Part shown: piece by piece, positions 25,920 through 33,777 of the stretch
Layout: each line of letters begins with the position of its first letter
Position numbering within the stretch: the stretch's first letter is position 1
NCBI GenBank assembly: GCA_050946535.1
Contig: JBMNUZ010000013.1
Coordinates: 1 to 48,693, forward strand
Length of the DNA stretch: 48,693 bases
Reading direction: 5' to 3'
Origin: RUG708 sp050946535
GTDB lineage: Bacteria > Bacillota > Clostridia > Peptostreptococcales > Anaerovoracaceae
The notes under the pieces: generated by a model
The model's input: only the letters and a program-made list of their open reading frames with translations
What the model was told of the DNA's origin: nothing
Databases searched by the model: none
Program-made: the position numbers and the translations under genes

Positions 25920-26863
25920 TAATTCCCTCCGATTTCATTGCTGATCAGGTGCGATATGGTGTTGATAATCTGATTGAGCTTAGCTGAAACGACCATGTAC
26001 TCTGCACGGTCTTCTGCGGCTTTCTCATTCACTTCCTCAGCCAGCAGCTGCATACTGCATCTAAGCTTATTTAGCAGGAGAATCTCCCTGCCGTTCGGCA
26101 GCTGCATATGAAAGCTGGTGACTTCAAAAGGATCCTTCTGTTCTCTGGAAAATTCAGCTGCGTTACTGAATCCTCCGAGTTCCGGATCAAGATCCTGAGG
26201 TAAAGCCGAGCCCTTCTGTAAAGCCTTGGTAATTGCCGTGAGCTGTTCGCACAGTGTCATAAGGCTCTGATCGAGCAAGACATTGAGTTTGAGCAGCTCC
26301 TGCCCTGCGAGAAGGAAATCGGCTTTCACTTGTTTGAACATAAGTAAAAGTCTTTTATCTTCGCAAGGCTGACATTCCGAACCGGTTGCGGCCGGTTCAG
26401 CAGCCACACTTCCAGGAGACTGAGCCGCAGAATCTGCGATATCTCCCGGTGCCGTCTTCTCCATTTCTGCAGAAGACGATCCAGCTGCCGGCTTTCCGTC
26501 ATCTCCAGGTGAAGTGGTTTCATCCTCCTCTTCAGTAAAGGATTTAACCGACCCGATTTCGATCGGATCCTCCCCCTGAATCGTAATAACCGGCACTCTG
26601 CGAGGCTTGTTAAGCTTTTCGGCATTTTCGTCGAGCTGCTGTTTTATGACTTGTGCAGCAGTTTTAAGCTCGTCATCGCTGTCATTGTAGTAGTGGCCTT
26701 TGACTCCGTTGTTGCGGGCAGCGTCATCGAAGGATTTAATACCACGATCAGCCAAGAACTGACGTGCTCCCGGCGTTAGCCTTGAGCCTGGCTCTGCTTC
26801 ATAGGTTGTGAAAGGATGGATCCTGTAAATATCACGAAGTTCTGACTCAGTGATAAATTTCAT
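25919..26863 (-). CDS. EutT-like protein (cobalamin adenosyltransferase-related)
   Basis: 314 residues. The N-terminus MKFITESELRDIY and SRLTPGARQFLADRGI match the start of EutT cobalamin adenosyltransferases and the small domain of EutQ. A low-complexity acidic/Ala linker (about 105-160) follows, then a helical C-terminal domain (about 168-314) with CQPC (Cys164, Cys167) and long amphipathic helices (LLLMFKQVKADFLLAGQELL and AEYMVVSAKLNQIINTISHL), as in the EutT helical bundle. The usual EutT His-(11)-Cys-Cys metal motif is not evident. CutC needs no cobalamin, so the protein may have been repurposed. AAAGGAGG lies before the ATG. Confidence 0.7.
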   Translation of the reverse strand: MKFITESELRDIYRIHPFTTYEAEPGSRLTPGARQFLADRGIKSFDDAARNNGVKGHYYNDSDDELKTAAQVIKQQLDENAEKLNKPRRVPVITIQGEDPIEIGSVKSFTEEEDETTSPGDDGKPAAGSSSAEMEKTAPGDIADSAAQSPGSVAAEPAATGSECQPCEDKRLLLMFKQVKADFLLAGQELLKLNVLLDQSLMTLCEQLTAITKALQKGSALPQDLDPELGGFSNAAEFSREQKDPFEVTSFHMQLPNGREILLLNKLRCSMQLLAEEVNEKAAEDRAEYMVVSAKLNQIINTISHLISNEIGGN

Positions 26864-26893
26864 ATCATCCTCCTTTTACGATCCTTGTTTATT

Positions 26894-27352
26894 TTATTGT
26901 GCAAATACGCCGATTTTATCAAGGTATTCCATGATATCACCCGTTCCCGTGCCATCTTTGAGATTAGCGCAGAAATAAGGTTTGTCGACGCCAGCGAGCT
27001 CCAGTTGTCTGATACAACGGCGTTTGTTATCTGATTTGGTGTCAGACTTTGAAATAACTCCTGCCACCGGACAGTTAAACATCTTTGCGAAGCCGGGTGG
27101 GTAGACTTCTGGTGCTCTTTTTTGATCCACCATAAATATTATAATATATGCGTCATTTTGTGCAAGTGAAATAATGTGATCGTACATGTCAGGAAATTCC
27201 AGATATGCTCCCGGAATATCTATCGTGTACTTCCCATATCTCACATCTTGCGTATTTCTTTCCTTTGTTTTATTCTCCCCGTTGATTATATTGGCGAGGG
27301 TGGTTTTGCCACAACCGGTGGCACCTATAAGCATAACTCTCTTGTGATGCAT
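26894..27352 (-). CDS. eutP: EutP/PduV-like small GTPase
   Basis: 152 residues, Ras-like. The P-loop is LIGATGCGKTTLAN, the G3-like region is TIDIPGAYLE, and the specificity motif is SKSDTKSD. EutP was reported to have acetate-kinase-like activity and PduV to place compartments in the cell; either is possible here. It lies 1 nt after the EutS-like gene. GAGG is about 15 nt before the ATG, a weak site suggesting coupling. Confidence 0.9.
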   Translation of the reverse strand: MHHKRVMLIGATGCGKTTLANIINGENKTKERNTQDVRYGKYTIDIPGAYLEFPDMYDHIISLAQNDAYIIIFMVDQKRAPEVYPPGFAKMFNCPVAGVISKSDTKSDNKRRCIRQLELAGVDKPYFCANLKDGTGTGDIMEYLDKIGVFAQ

Positions 27353-27353
27353 G

Positions 27354-27707
27354 TTATGTTCTGGTTACCTCACAAACCGAAAATCCGAGCAGATCATGCA
27401 GTTTTTCGTTTACAGCCCTGAGAGCTGTTTCGACGCTCTGTACGTCTCCGGTGATGATTACAGAGCCTGTAAATCTGTCCAGAAAACCGATTGATACGTC
27501 TGCCGCCTTTGTGGCTACATCTGCAGCGATAATGGCAGTCTCATACGGAGAGATGGCGAGGATGCCTATCGCACCCGCCTCATCAATACCCAGACGATCG
27601 TATATTTCGGAAACCGGAGATGCAACGACGTGAGCCATTGTCACCTGTTTTCCAGGCACCGACTCTTCGATGACTCTCTGTGTATCTTGTCCAAAGATCT
27701 CTTCCAT
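27354..27707 (-). CDS. eutS: EutS/PduU-type permuted BMC-H shell protein
   Basis: 117 residues. It has an N-terminal extension containing GKQVTMAHVVASP (the beta-barrel cap region of EutS/PduU), then LGIDEAGAIGILAISPYETA and GFLDRFTGSVIITGDVQSVE, the circularly permuted BMC order. It forms hexamers whose pore is capped by a small barrel. It is the first gene after an internal promoter and is followed at 1 nt by eutP. Confidence 0.92.
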   Translation of the reverse strand: MEEIFGQDTQRVIEESVPGKQVTMAHVVASPVSEIYDRLGIDEAGAIGILAISPYETAIIAADVATKAADVSIGFLDRFTGSVIITGDVQSVETALRAVNEKLHDLLGFSVCEVTRT

Positions 27708-27748
27708 GTGTCTGCCTCTCTAATCAATAATTCAAAAAGCTCTATTTA

Positions 27749-27777
27749 ATTAGAAATTATTAAAAAATTTTTTTCAA
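27749..27777 (-). promoter_or_regulatory. Internal promoter of the distal microcompartment genes
   Basis: On the minus strand TTGAAA (27772-27777), a 17-bp spacer and TCTAAT (27749-27754); each hexamer matches five of six consensus bases. It lies 42 bp before the EutS-like ATG and just after a terminator-like hairpin. Confidence 0.65.
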
Positions 27778-27782
27778 TAACG

Positions 27783-27803
27783 AGAAAGCCCGGTCGCCCG
27801 GGC
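27783..27803 (-). terminator. Partial terminator after cutD
   Basis: On the minus strand GCCCGG-gcga-CCGGGC (27788-27803) is followed by TTTCTCGTTATTG, a broken T-tract. It probably ends only part of the transcripts, lowering or separating expression of the distal half. Confidence 0.6.
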
Positions 27804-27839
27804 TCGCCCTGACGCCATCTCACTGACCATATTGCCTTA

Positions 27840-28781
27840 TCAATGACGTATTATGTTTACTTCTATGCCTGCATTTTTTATTATGGCTTCGATCTCACTC
27901 AGTCTCTCCTCAGGCATACTCGGATCATCGGTGATCGGGTATTCCATGTCGAGCTGAGTGTATTTACCTACGCCCAGCTTATGATACGGAAGAATATCCA
28001 CGCCCTTGAAATTCTTCAAATCCTTGAAAGGAGTCAGGAATTTCACAAGCGCATCGAATTCCTCATCGCTGTCATTGTAGCCATGGAGAACAGGCATTCT
28101 TACTTTTACATTGTATCTTCTGTGAAGAAGTTCACTCAGATTTTCAAGTATTCTTTCGTTATGAACTCCGGTCAGTTCGAAATGTCTGTCCGAATCCATC
28201 TGCTTGATATCAAACAGAAAGAGGTCAACATATGGAGCAATCTTGAGAATATTCTCCTTTGAAGTATATCCGCAAGTTTCGATAGCCGTGTTGATACCCT
28301 GCTGCTTGCATCCCTGGAGTACGTTTAAACAAGCTTCCGGCTGTGAAGTGCATTCACCGCCTCCGAGTGTTACACCGCCTCCGCCTGATGCCATGTAAAA
28401 CATTTCGTCTTCCTTGACAAGATCTATGATCTCGGAAATCGGCTTATCCTCTCCGACGATCGAGATCGCTTTCTGGATGCATGCTTCTTCACAATTATGG
28501 CATGCTATGCAGGTCTTGGTTCTGTCGACGACATGTTTACCCGTTTCAGGATCAATCTGATGGATGCCCTGAGGGCATGCATGAACACATTTGCCGCAGC
28601 TTATGCAAAGCTGATATTTCATCATTACGCGGTTCTTGCGCTCGAGCCCCTCAGGGTTTGCGCACCATCTGCATCTGAGCGGACAACCTTGAAAGAACAC
28701 AAGGGTTCTTACACCCGGACCGTCAGCCGTATTGTACTTTTGAACATTGAAAATCCGGGCCTTTCTTTCTAATGAACTCAT
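27840..28781 (-). CDS. cutD: Choline TMA-lyase activating enzyme (radical SAM)
   Basis: 313 residues. It generates the glycyl radical on CutC using AdoMet. The radical-SAM cluster motif is Cys33-x3-Cys37-x2-Cys40 (GCPLRCRWC). Two extra 4Fe-4S motifs (CISCGKCVHACP and CIACHNCEEAC) are typical of activases for glycyl-radical enzymes other than PFL. GGGGVTLGGGECTSQP is the AdoMet-contact region. The start ATG at 28779-28781 has AGGAG 10 nt upstream; a longer TTG start would cover the ribosome binding site. It lies 41 nt after cutC. Confidence 0.96.
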   Translation of the reverse strand: MSSLERKARIFNVQKYNTADGPGVRTLVFFQGCPLRCRWCANPEGLERKNRVMMKYQLCISCGKCVHACPQGIHQIDPETGKHVVDRTKTCIACHNCEEACIQKAISIVGEDKPISEIIDLVKEDEMFYMASGGGGVTLGGGECTSQPEACLNVLQGCKQQGINTAIETCGYTSKENILKIAPYVDLFLFDIKQMDSDRHFELTGVHNERILENLSELLHRRYNVKVRMPVLHGYNDSDEEFDALVKFLTPFKDLKNFKGVDILPYHKLGVGKYTQLDMEYPITDDPSMPEERLSEIEAIIKNAGIEVNIIRH

Positions 28782-28822
28782 ATTGTCCCGTCTCCTGTTC
28801 AATACAGTTTAACTGCGCAGGT

Positions 28823-31393
28823 TTAGAAATGAGTCAGAGTTGTTCTGCTGATGATTTCGTCCTGTACATCCTTGCAGAGTTCTACGAAGAATGCCGAATA
28901 TCCTGCTACACGTACAACGAGGTCTCTGTACTGATCAGGGTGTTTCTGAGCTTCGATCAGAGTCTTGTTGTCGACATAGTTGAACTGCATCTCACCGTTG
29001 CCGAACAGGCATGCTGCACGGAGCAGTGAAATAAGACCATTTCTGCCTTCCGGAGTTTCGAGCATTCCGGACATAAGCTTGAAGTTGTGAACCATACCGA
29101 TGTTCATGTTGTCGTTGCTGAGCTTCGATACGGACTTGATGATGGCTGTAGGTCCTCTGAAGTCGTCTCCCTGAGTCGGTGAAATACCGTCTGAGAGAGG
29201 TACCCATGCGTGACGGCCGTTTGCCGAAGCGCCTGTCATCTCTCCGAAAGGAGTGTTGTTCGAAATCGAAAGTGTACCGTGGCTCATTCTCGAGAACAGA
29301 GTCTTGTACTGCTGATGGATTTCCTCAGTGTAGTTGATGATATCAGCTGCGATGTAGTCAGCGTAGTCATCGTCATTACCATACTTAGGAGCAGCCTTGC
29401 ATGCCTGATAAATGTCATCGTAGCCCTGGAAGTCGGCGAGCAGAGCTTTGTTCAGTTCCTTGAGAGTGAACTTCTTGTCGTCGTATACGTTCTTCTTGAT
29501 CGATGCCATCGAGTCAGCGTATGTAGCGAGACCTGACCAAACAACGCCAGGGCCGTAGTTGTACATAGCGCCGCCTGCCGATACGTCCTTGCCCTTTTCC
29601 ATGCAGCCTTCGAAGAGGATCGACATGAAAGGCTTAGGAGCGATGTCTCTGTGAACTCTCTGTGAAATTACAGTCATTACATCGGTCCACTTTGTGATGT
29701 ATCTGATCATTCTCTTTACAGCAGCGTCGAATTCTTCATAAGTCTTGTACTGATCTACGTCGCCGAAGTCAGGGCAGACCTGCTTGCCGTACCAGAGTGG
29801 AACACCGTGGTTGAGAACGAGCTCGATGCAGATAGGCCACTGAGTATATGAAGTCGAAGTCCACTGATAGAGTCTTCCTGATTTCTGAGGTTCTACGCAG
29901 CCCATCAGGCAGTAGTCACGAGCATCTTCGAGTGAAACGCCCTTTGTGAGCATCATCTTGATGTGAGTGTCGTCGAAGTGGCATGCAGGGAATCCCATAC
30001 CTGAACGAACGACGTCTACGATCTTCTCCATGAACTTCTGAGGAGTCTTCTTATGAATTCTGCAAGCCAGCGAAGGCTGATAAATTCTTACGTGTCTTAC
30101 AGCGTCCATGAGGAGGTAAGTGAGATCGTTAGTAGCGTCTCTGCCGTCACGAGTGATGCCGCCTACGCACATATTTACGAACGGCTGATATCCTGCGAAG
30201 AACTTCGACTGGCTTTCAGCTGTGAGCCACATCATCTCTGAGAGCTTGATGAGGAGGCAGCCTGCGATTTCGAATGCCTGGAAATCGTTGAGTCTGCCGG
30301 CTTCCTTGTCTGCCTTGTAGAACGGATAGAGGTACTGGTCAGCACGGCCGATCGACATACCAGTCTGGTTCTCTTCGATTACGAGCAGTGATTCAACTGT
30401 GAAAAGTGCCTGAACAGCTTCCCAGAAAGTCTTAGGAGCGTGCTTAGGAACGTTTGCATTTATCTCTGAGATCTTTTCGAGTTCTGCTTTTCTCTTAGGA
30501 TCTGTGCAGGCTCTTGCCATTTCGGCAGCCTTGTCAGAAATTCTCTGAGCGTAGTTGATTACACCCTGAGTTGTGTCGAGAACTGACTTGTAGAAGTAGA
30601 TCTTGTCGATATCATCAGGATTCTCGTAGTCCAGTTTTGCAAGGTGTTCCTTGGCTTCGTTCTGGATATCGAGCATGCCCTTCTTCATTACGATTACGTC
30701 GTAACCAGGGTTTGAATCTCCGCCGCCGCTCATTGCATGATATGAGCAGTCCGAAACGAATGACTCGCCTGAAAGTTCCCATGCGCCGGCTTCACGATAC
30801 TGAGTCTCGCAGTATTCGTCGACCGATTTGCCTTCCCAGAACGGGAATATTTCTTCTTTGAGGACTTTCTTGTCTTCTTCTGAGATTTCGAACGGATCCT
30901 GAGGTCTTGTCGAGATAGTGTCGAGCTCATCTCTCAGCCATCTCCATGCGATATCAGGCGAGAAAGCACCAGCTCTTGGTCTGCCGCAAGGAGCACCAAC
31001 GATAAGTTCGTTGTCCTGAATTACGATAGGAGCCTCTTCACAGCAAGCGCGGAAGCTCTTTGCTCTGAGTTCGATGCATGGAAGTCCAGGATTCTCCTTG
31101 AATACTCTTGTAAGAGTAACCGCACGGTTGATCGAAACCGAAGGCTTCTGATCGAGGTAGTTGTCCTTCAGTTTTCTCAGTCTCGGAGTGATTCCGTCAG
31201 GAATTCCTGTAGTTTCTTTTGTATCAAGAGGAGCCTCGCGGCTTGAAGTTGATGCAGTTACAGGGACATCATCAGGAACGCTGTCGATCTGTTTTTCAAC
31301 GCTCTTGAACATCTGCATGAGTGATTTTTTCTCATCTTCGCTCATACCCTGAGCGGCTTCTGCAAATTTTTCGGTAAATTCACGAATGTCCAA
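28823..31393 (-). CDS. cutC: Choline trimethylamine-lyase (glycyl radical enzyme)
   Basis: 856 residues. It cleaves choline to trimethylamine and acetaldehyde. The thiyl Cys499 and base Glu501 lie in MGCVEPQKSGR, and the radical Gly831 in VVRVAGYSAFF. Relative to the Desulfovibrio alaskensis enzyme (C489, E491, G821), other choline-site residues are kept at the same +10 offset: Tyr218, Asp226, Thr344, Phe405 and Tyr516. The length fits the short (type I) CutC. Residues 18-37 (SEDEKKSLMQMFKSVEKQID) form an amphipathic helix before a loose linker (38-65) and may target the enzyme to the shell. The start is TTG (31391-31393) with GAGG 7 nt upstream. The offset comparison is from memory of the published residue numbers. 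Confidence 0.97.
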   Translation of the reverse strand: MDIREFTEKFAEAAQGMSEDEKKSLMQMFKSVEKQIDSVPDDVPVTASTSSREAPLDTKETTGIPDGITPRLRKLKDNYLDQKPSVSINRAVTLTRVFKENPGLPCIELRAKSFRACCEEAPIVIQDNELIVGAPCGRPRAGAFSPDIAWRWLRDELDTISTRPQDPFEISEEDKKVLKEEIFPFWEGKSVDEYCETQYREAGAWELSGESFVSDCSYHAMSGGGDSNPGYDVIVMKKGMLDIQNEAKEHLAKLDYENPDDIDKIYFYKSVLDTTQGVINYAQRISDKAAEMARACTDPKRKAELEKISEINANVPKHAPKTFWEAVQALFTVESLLVIEENQTGMSIGRADQYLYPFYKADKEAGRLNDFQAFEIAGCLLIKLSEMMWLTAESQSKFFAGYQPFVNMCVGGITRDGRDATNDLTYLLMDAVRHVRIYQPSLACRIHKKTPQKFMEKIVDVVRSGMGFPACHFDDTHIKMMLTKGVSLEDARDYCLMGCVEPQKSGRLYQWTSTSYTQWPICIELVLNHGVPLWYGKQVCPDFGDVDQYKTYEEFDAAVKRMIRYITKWTDVMTVISQRVHRDIAPKPFMSILFEGCMEKGKDVSAGGAMYNYGPGVVWSGLATYADSMASIKKNVYDDKKFTLKELNKALLADFQGYDDIYQACKAAPKYGNDDDYADYIAADIINYTEEIHQQYKTLFSRMSHGTLSISNNTPFGEMTGASANGRHAWVPLSDGISPTQGDDFRGPTAIIKSVSKLSNDNMNIGMVHNFKLMSGMLETPEGRNGLISLLRAACLFGNGEMQFNYVDNKTLIEAQKHPDQYRDLVVRVAGYSAFFVELCKDVQDEIISRTTLTHF

Positions 31394-31471
31394 TTATTTG
31401 CCTCGCTTTCCTTAGTAATAGATAGATACAGCAAATATTTATTCTATATGCTGTAAATGAACGCAGTGCGT

Positions 31472-32950
31472 TCACTTATTTATAATCTTGAGCAACATTT
31501 CCCGAAGTTCGTCCGCGCTGACGTCCGATTTGCCATCGGCGGATTCTTCCGGCGGAACCTCCGAACCTTTTGTAAGTTCTTTGGCGACTTCTTCGAAACT
31601 ATGTATGCCGTAAGCGGCTTTTCTTACGTATACGAGCTTGAGCGGCGTGATATTGTCGCCTGTCATCTCGCATCTGTAGCGACCCGATCCAAGCGTCATG
31701 GACGGAACAAGTGATGTGGTAAATCCCATGTTGCCGAGAACCGCCGGGGTATTTACCAGAACTCTCTGAACAGCTTCATAAGAAGCTAATTTTTCAACCG
31801 CTGTTCTGTCGTTGGAATGGAGGATGAGAGTGCTTGCCTGCTCCTCCTCGACGAGAAGCTCTATAATCTTTTCACACGCGTGCTCCCAGTCTTGTTCTAC
31901 ATAATATGTAAGGATTGGGGACAGCCTCTCTTTTTCGTATTCTCTTTCCCTGAAGACAAACCTTTTTTCGGAAAGAAGTATCTTTGTCCCTGCCGGAACG
32001 CTGATGCCTGCCTGGGCAGCCAGCTGCTCCGCCGTCTTTCCGATTGTCTCAGGATCAGGCGATCCGTCTTTTCTGTAAAATATCGTGCTGAGTTTTTCCG
32101 CTTCATCCTGAGACATGAAATAGCCTCCGTTTGAAGTGAACGTGCTTCTTACTTTGTCGTCGATTGCCGCATCGACTACTACAGCCTGCTCAGCTCCTGA
32201 TACAACACCATTGTCGAAAGTCTTGCTGAAAATAATATCCTTTACAGCCTTGTCGACGTCTGCCGATCCTTCGATAAATGCAGGACCGTTTCCTGTACCG
32301 CTGAAGAGGATATATTTACCGGTCTTGATCGCCGGCTCACGCATATGAGGAACACCCGAAATCAGAATGGCGCTGATGTCCTTGTGATTCATAAGTTCGA
32401 TTGTTCCGGCCTTTGAGATCGTTCTCATATAGGCAACTGTGCATTCCGGAAGACCATAGCCTTCACCTGCTTTTATCATTATGTCGAGTGCACGGGTTAT
32501 TGTATTCTTCGCTCTTGGATGAGGTGAAAAGACTATTGCATTTCCTGACTTGACTGCAAGCAGCGTGTAGTAAATCGTCGTGGAAACAGGGCTTGTCGCT
32601 GCACATAATGCTGCGAATACGCCGATTGGAATACCGTAATCGATAGTTCCGCTGGCAGCATCTTCATTTAATACTCCGACGCATTTCACACCCTTCATGC
32701 TCTCAAGAACTTTTCTGCACACGAACTTGTTTTTTATGAACTTGTCGTCAGGATTGCCGTATCCCGTCTCTTCACAAGACATCTCAGCAAGTTCTCTCGC
32801 GTGTGATTCTACAGCTTCAGCCATATGTTCGACGATTTCGTCGAGCTTCGCCTGAGGGAATTTTGCAAGTTTCTGCTGTGCCTCGCGGCCATTTTCCGCG
32901 AGTATCCTCGATTCCTGGATGGAAAGCAAATCGTTGTCAATAATTTTCAT
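31472..32950 (-). CDS. Aldehyde dehydrogenase homologue lacking catalytic residues (pseudoenzyme)
   Basis: 492 residues, homologous over its length to the ALDH at 19309-20907 and alignable without gaps through residue 260. At the position of catalytic Cys251 it has Ser251 (FDNGVVSGAEQ, codon TCA), and at the oxyanion-hole Asn120 it has Ser120 (CAATSPVST). The nucleotide-site TGGP has become SGVP (about 198-201). The frame is intact and the fold motifs remain, so it is a maintained protein rather than a decayed gene. The C-terminus (SADELREMLLKIINK) is an amphipathic helix after a polar linker, an encapsulation-peptide form. It may be a scaffold or regulatory partner of the active ALDH or CutC. 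It lies directly upstream of cutC. Confidence 0.9.
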   Translation of the reverse strand: MKIIDNDLLSIQESRILAENGREAQQKLAKFPQAKLDEIVEHMAEAVESHARELAEMSCEETGYGNPDDKFIKNKFVCRKVLESMKGVKCVGVLNEDAASGTIDYGIPIGVFAALCAATSPVSTTIYYTLLAVKSGNAIVFSPHPRAKNTITRALDIMIKAGEGYGLPECTVAYMRTISKAGTIELMNHKDISAILISGVPHMREPAIKTGKYILFSGTGNGPAFIEGSADVDKAVKDIIFSKTFDNGVVSGAEQAVVVDAAIDDKVRSTFTSNGGYFMSQDEAEKLSTIFYRKDGSPDPETIGKTAEQLAAQAGISVPAGTKILLSEKRFVFREREYEKERLSPILTYYVEQDWEHACEKIIELLVEEEQASTLILHSNDRTAVEKLASYEAVQRVLVNTPAVLGNMGFTTSLVPSMTLGSGRYRCEMTGDNITPLKLVYVRKAAYGIHSFEEVAKELTKGSEVPPEESADGKSDVSADELREMLLKIINK

Positions 32951-32984
32951 GCCTGCTTCTCCATTCTCATAAGATTAGAACAAA

Positions 32985-33302
32985 CTATTTTGCTGAATCG
33001 GGAATAAGTTTGTCAAGTGAATATCTGTCGATGATCTTTTCCAGTGCAGGATGCGGACTCGGAATTACTACATAGCTGTAGAGGTTCGCGTCTTCCATCT
33101 CTTCGACCGCTTTGACGCCTGCATCTACTGCAGCCTGGCATGCTGCTACGTCTCCTCTTACGACGACTGAGACATATCCTGATGCGGTATTTTCATATCC
33201 GACGAGTTCCACGTCACCGGCTTTGCACATAGCATCTGCCGCCTGAGCGACAAACACAATGCCAAAGGTCTCGATCATACCGATTGCCTGATATGATGCC
33301 AT
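32985..33302 (-). CDS. BMC-H hexameric shell protein
   Basis: 105 residues from the ATG at 33300-33302, which has GGGAG 11 nt upstream; a GTG four codons earlier abuts the ribosome binding site. It is a BMC domain: YQAIGMIETFGIVFVAQAAD, TASGYVSVVVRGDVAACQAA, VVIPSPHPAL. The pore loop differs from the GGG type (TASGY), so its pore chemistry may differ from the other hexamers. A roughly 15-residue C-terminal extension (IIDRYSLDKLIPDSAK) follows. It lies 25 nt after another BMC-H gene. Confidence 0.95.
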   Translation of the reverse strand: MASYQAIGMIETFGIVFVAQAADAMCKAGDVELVGYENTASGYVSVVVRGDVAACQAAVDAGVKAVEEMEDANLYSYVVIPSPHPALEKIIDRYSLDKLIPDSAK

Positions 33303-33326
33303 ATGGTTCTTCACTCCCTTCCCGAT

Positions 33327-33626
33327 TTAATAATTGTCGATATCGTGAACTGACACGATATCTCCTACGTCGCTGATAGGACGCGGGATAACATTGTGAG
33401 CTGTTACTTTGCCGATAGCCCTGGCAGCTGCAACGCCTGCATCGACGGATGCCTGGCATGCTGCTACGTCACCAGTTACAACAACTGTAACGAGTGTGGA
33501 ACCGATATTCTCGTAAGAAACCAGTTCTACGTCCGCAGCCTTCAGCATTTTGTCTGCCCCTTCAATGGCAGGAACCATGCCGAGAGTTTCCAGAAATCCC
33601 AGGGCTTCTCCTCTAGGAATTTTCAT
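33327..33626 (-). CDS. BMC-H hexameric shell protein
   Basis: 99 residues, a single BMC domain: ALGFLETLGMVPAIEGADKM, NIGSTLVTVVVTGDVAACQA, HNVIPRPI. The pore loop (IGST) differs from both the GGG-type shell proteins and the downstream TASGY type. AAAGGAG lies before the ATG. It is preceded by an internal promoter candidate and a strong hairpin, so it may be the first gene of a sub-transcript that also covers the pseudo-ALDH, cutC and cutD. Confidence 0.95.
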   Translation of the reverse strand: MKIPRGEALGFLETLGMVPAIEGADKMLKAADVELVSYENIGSTLVTVVVTGDVAACQASVDAGVAAARAIGKVTAHNVIPRPISDVGDIVSVHDIDNY

Positions 33627-33684
33627 ATGCTTGCTCCTTTTACCGAACTGCTAGAAAAATATGGATCTATAATATGCTGATACA

Positions 33685-33730
33685 GCGCGATGCGGTAAAA
33701 GCCGCATTCGCGCCTTCTCAGTTAATTATA
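33685..33730 (-). promoter_or_regulatory. Internal promoter candidate and hairpin before the shell genes
   Basis: On the minus strand a perfect TATAAT (33725-33730) with a weak -35 (TGGCAA at 17 bp) is followed by the stem GCGCGAATGCGGC / GCCGCAT-CGCGC (33685-33713; one bulge). The hairpin has no T-tract and so is more likely an mRNA processing or stability element than a terminator. Confidence 0.45.
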
Positions 33731-33777
33731 ACAAATTAATAATATATTGCCATATGCAAGCAGTGTATATCTGAAAA

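Noticed and set aside
31472..32950. Pseudogene call for the catalytically dead ALDH homologue.
   Set aside because: The frame is full length with a normal start, ribosome binding site and targeting-type C-terminus; loss is limited to active-site residues, which fits a maintained pseudoenzyme rather than decay.
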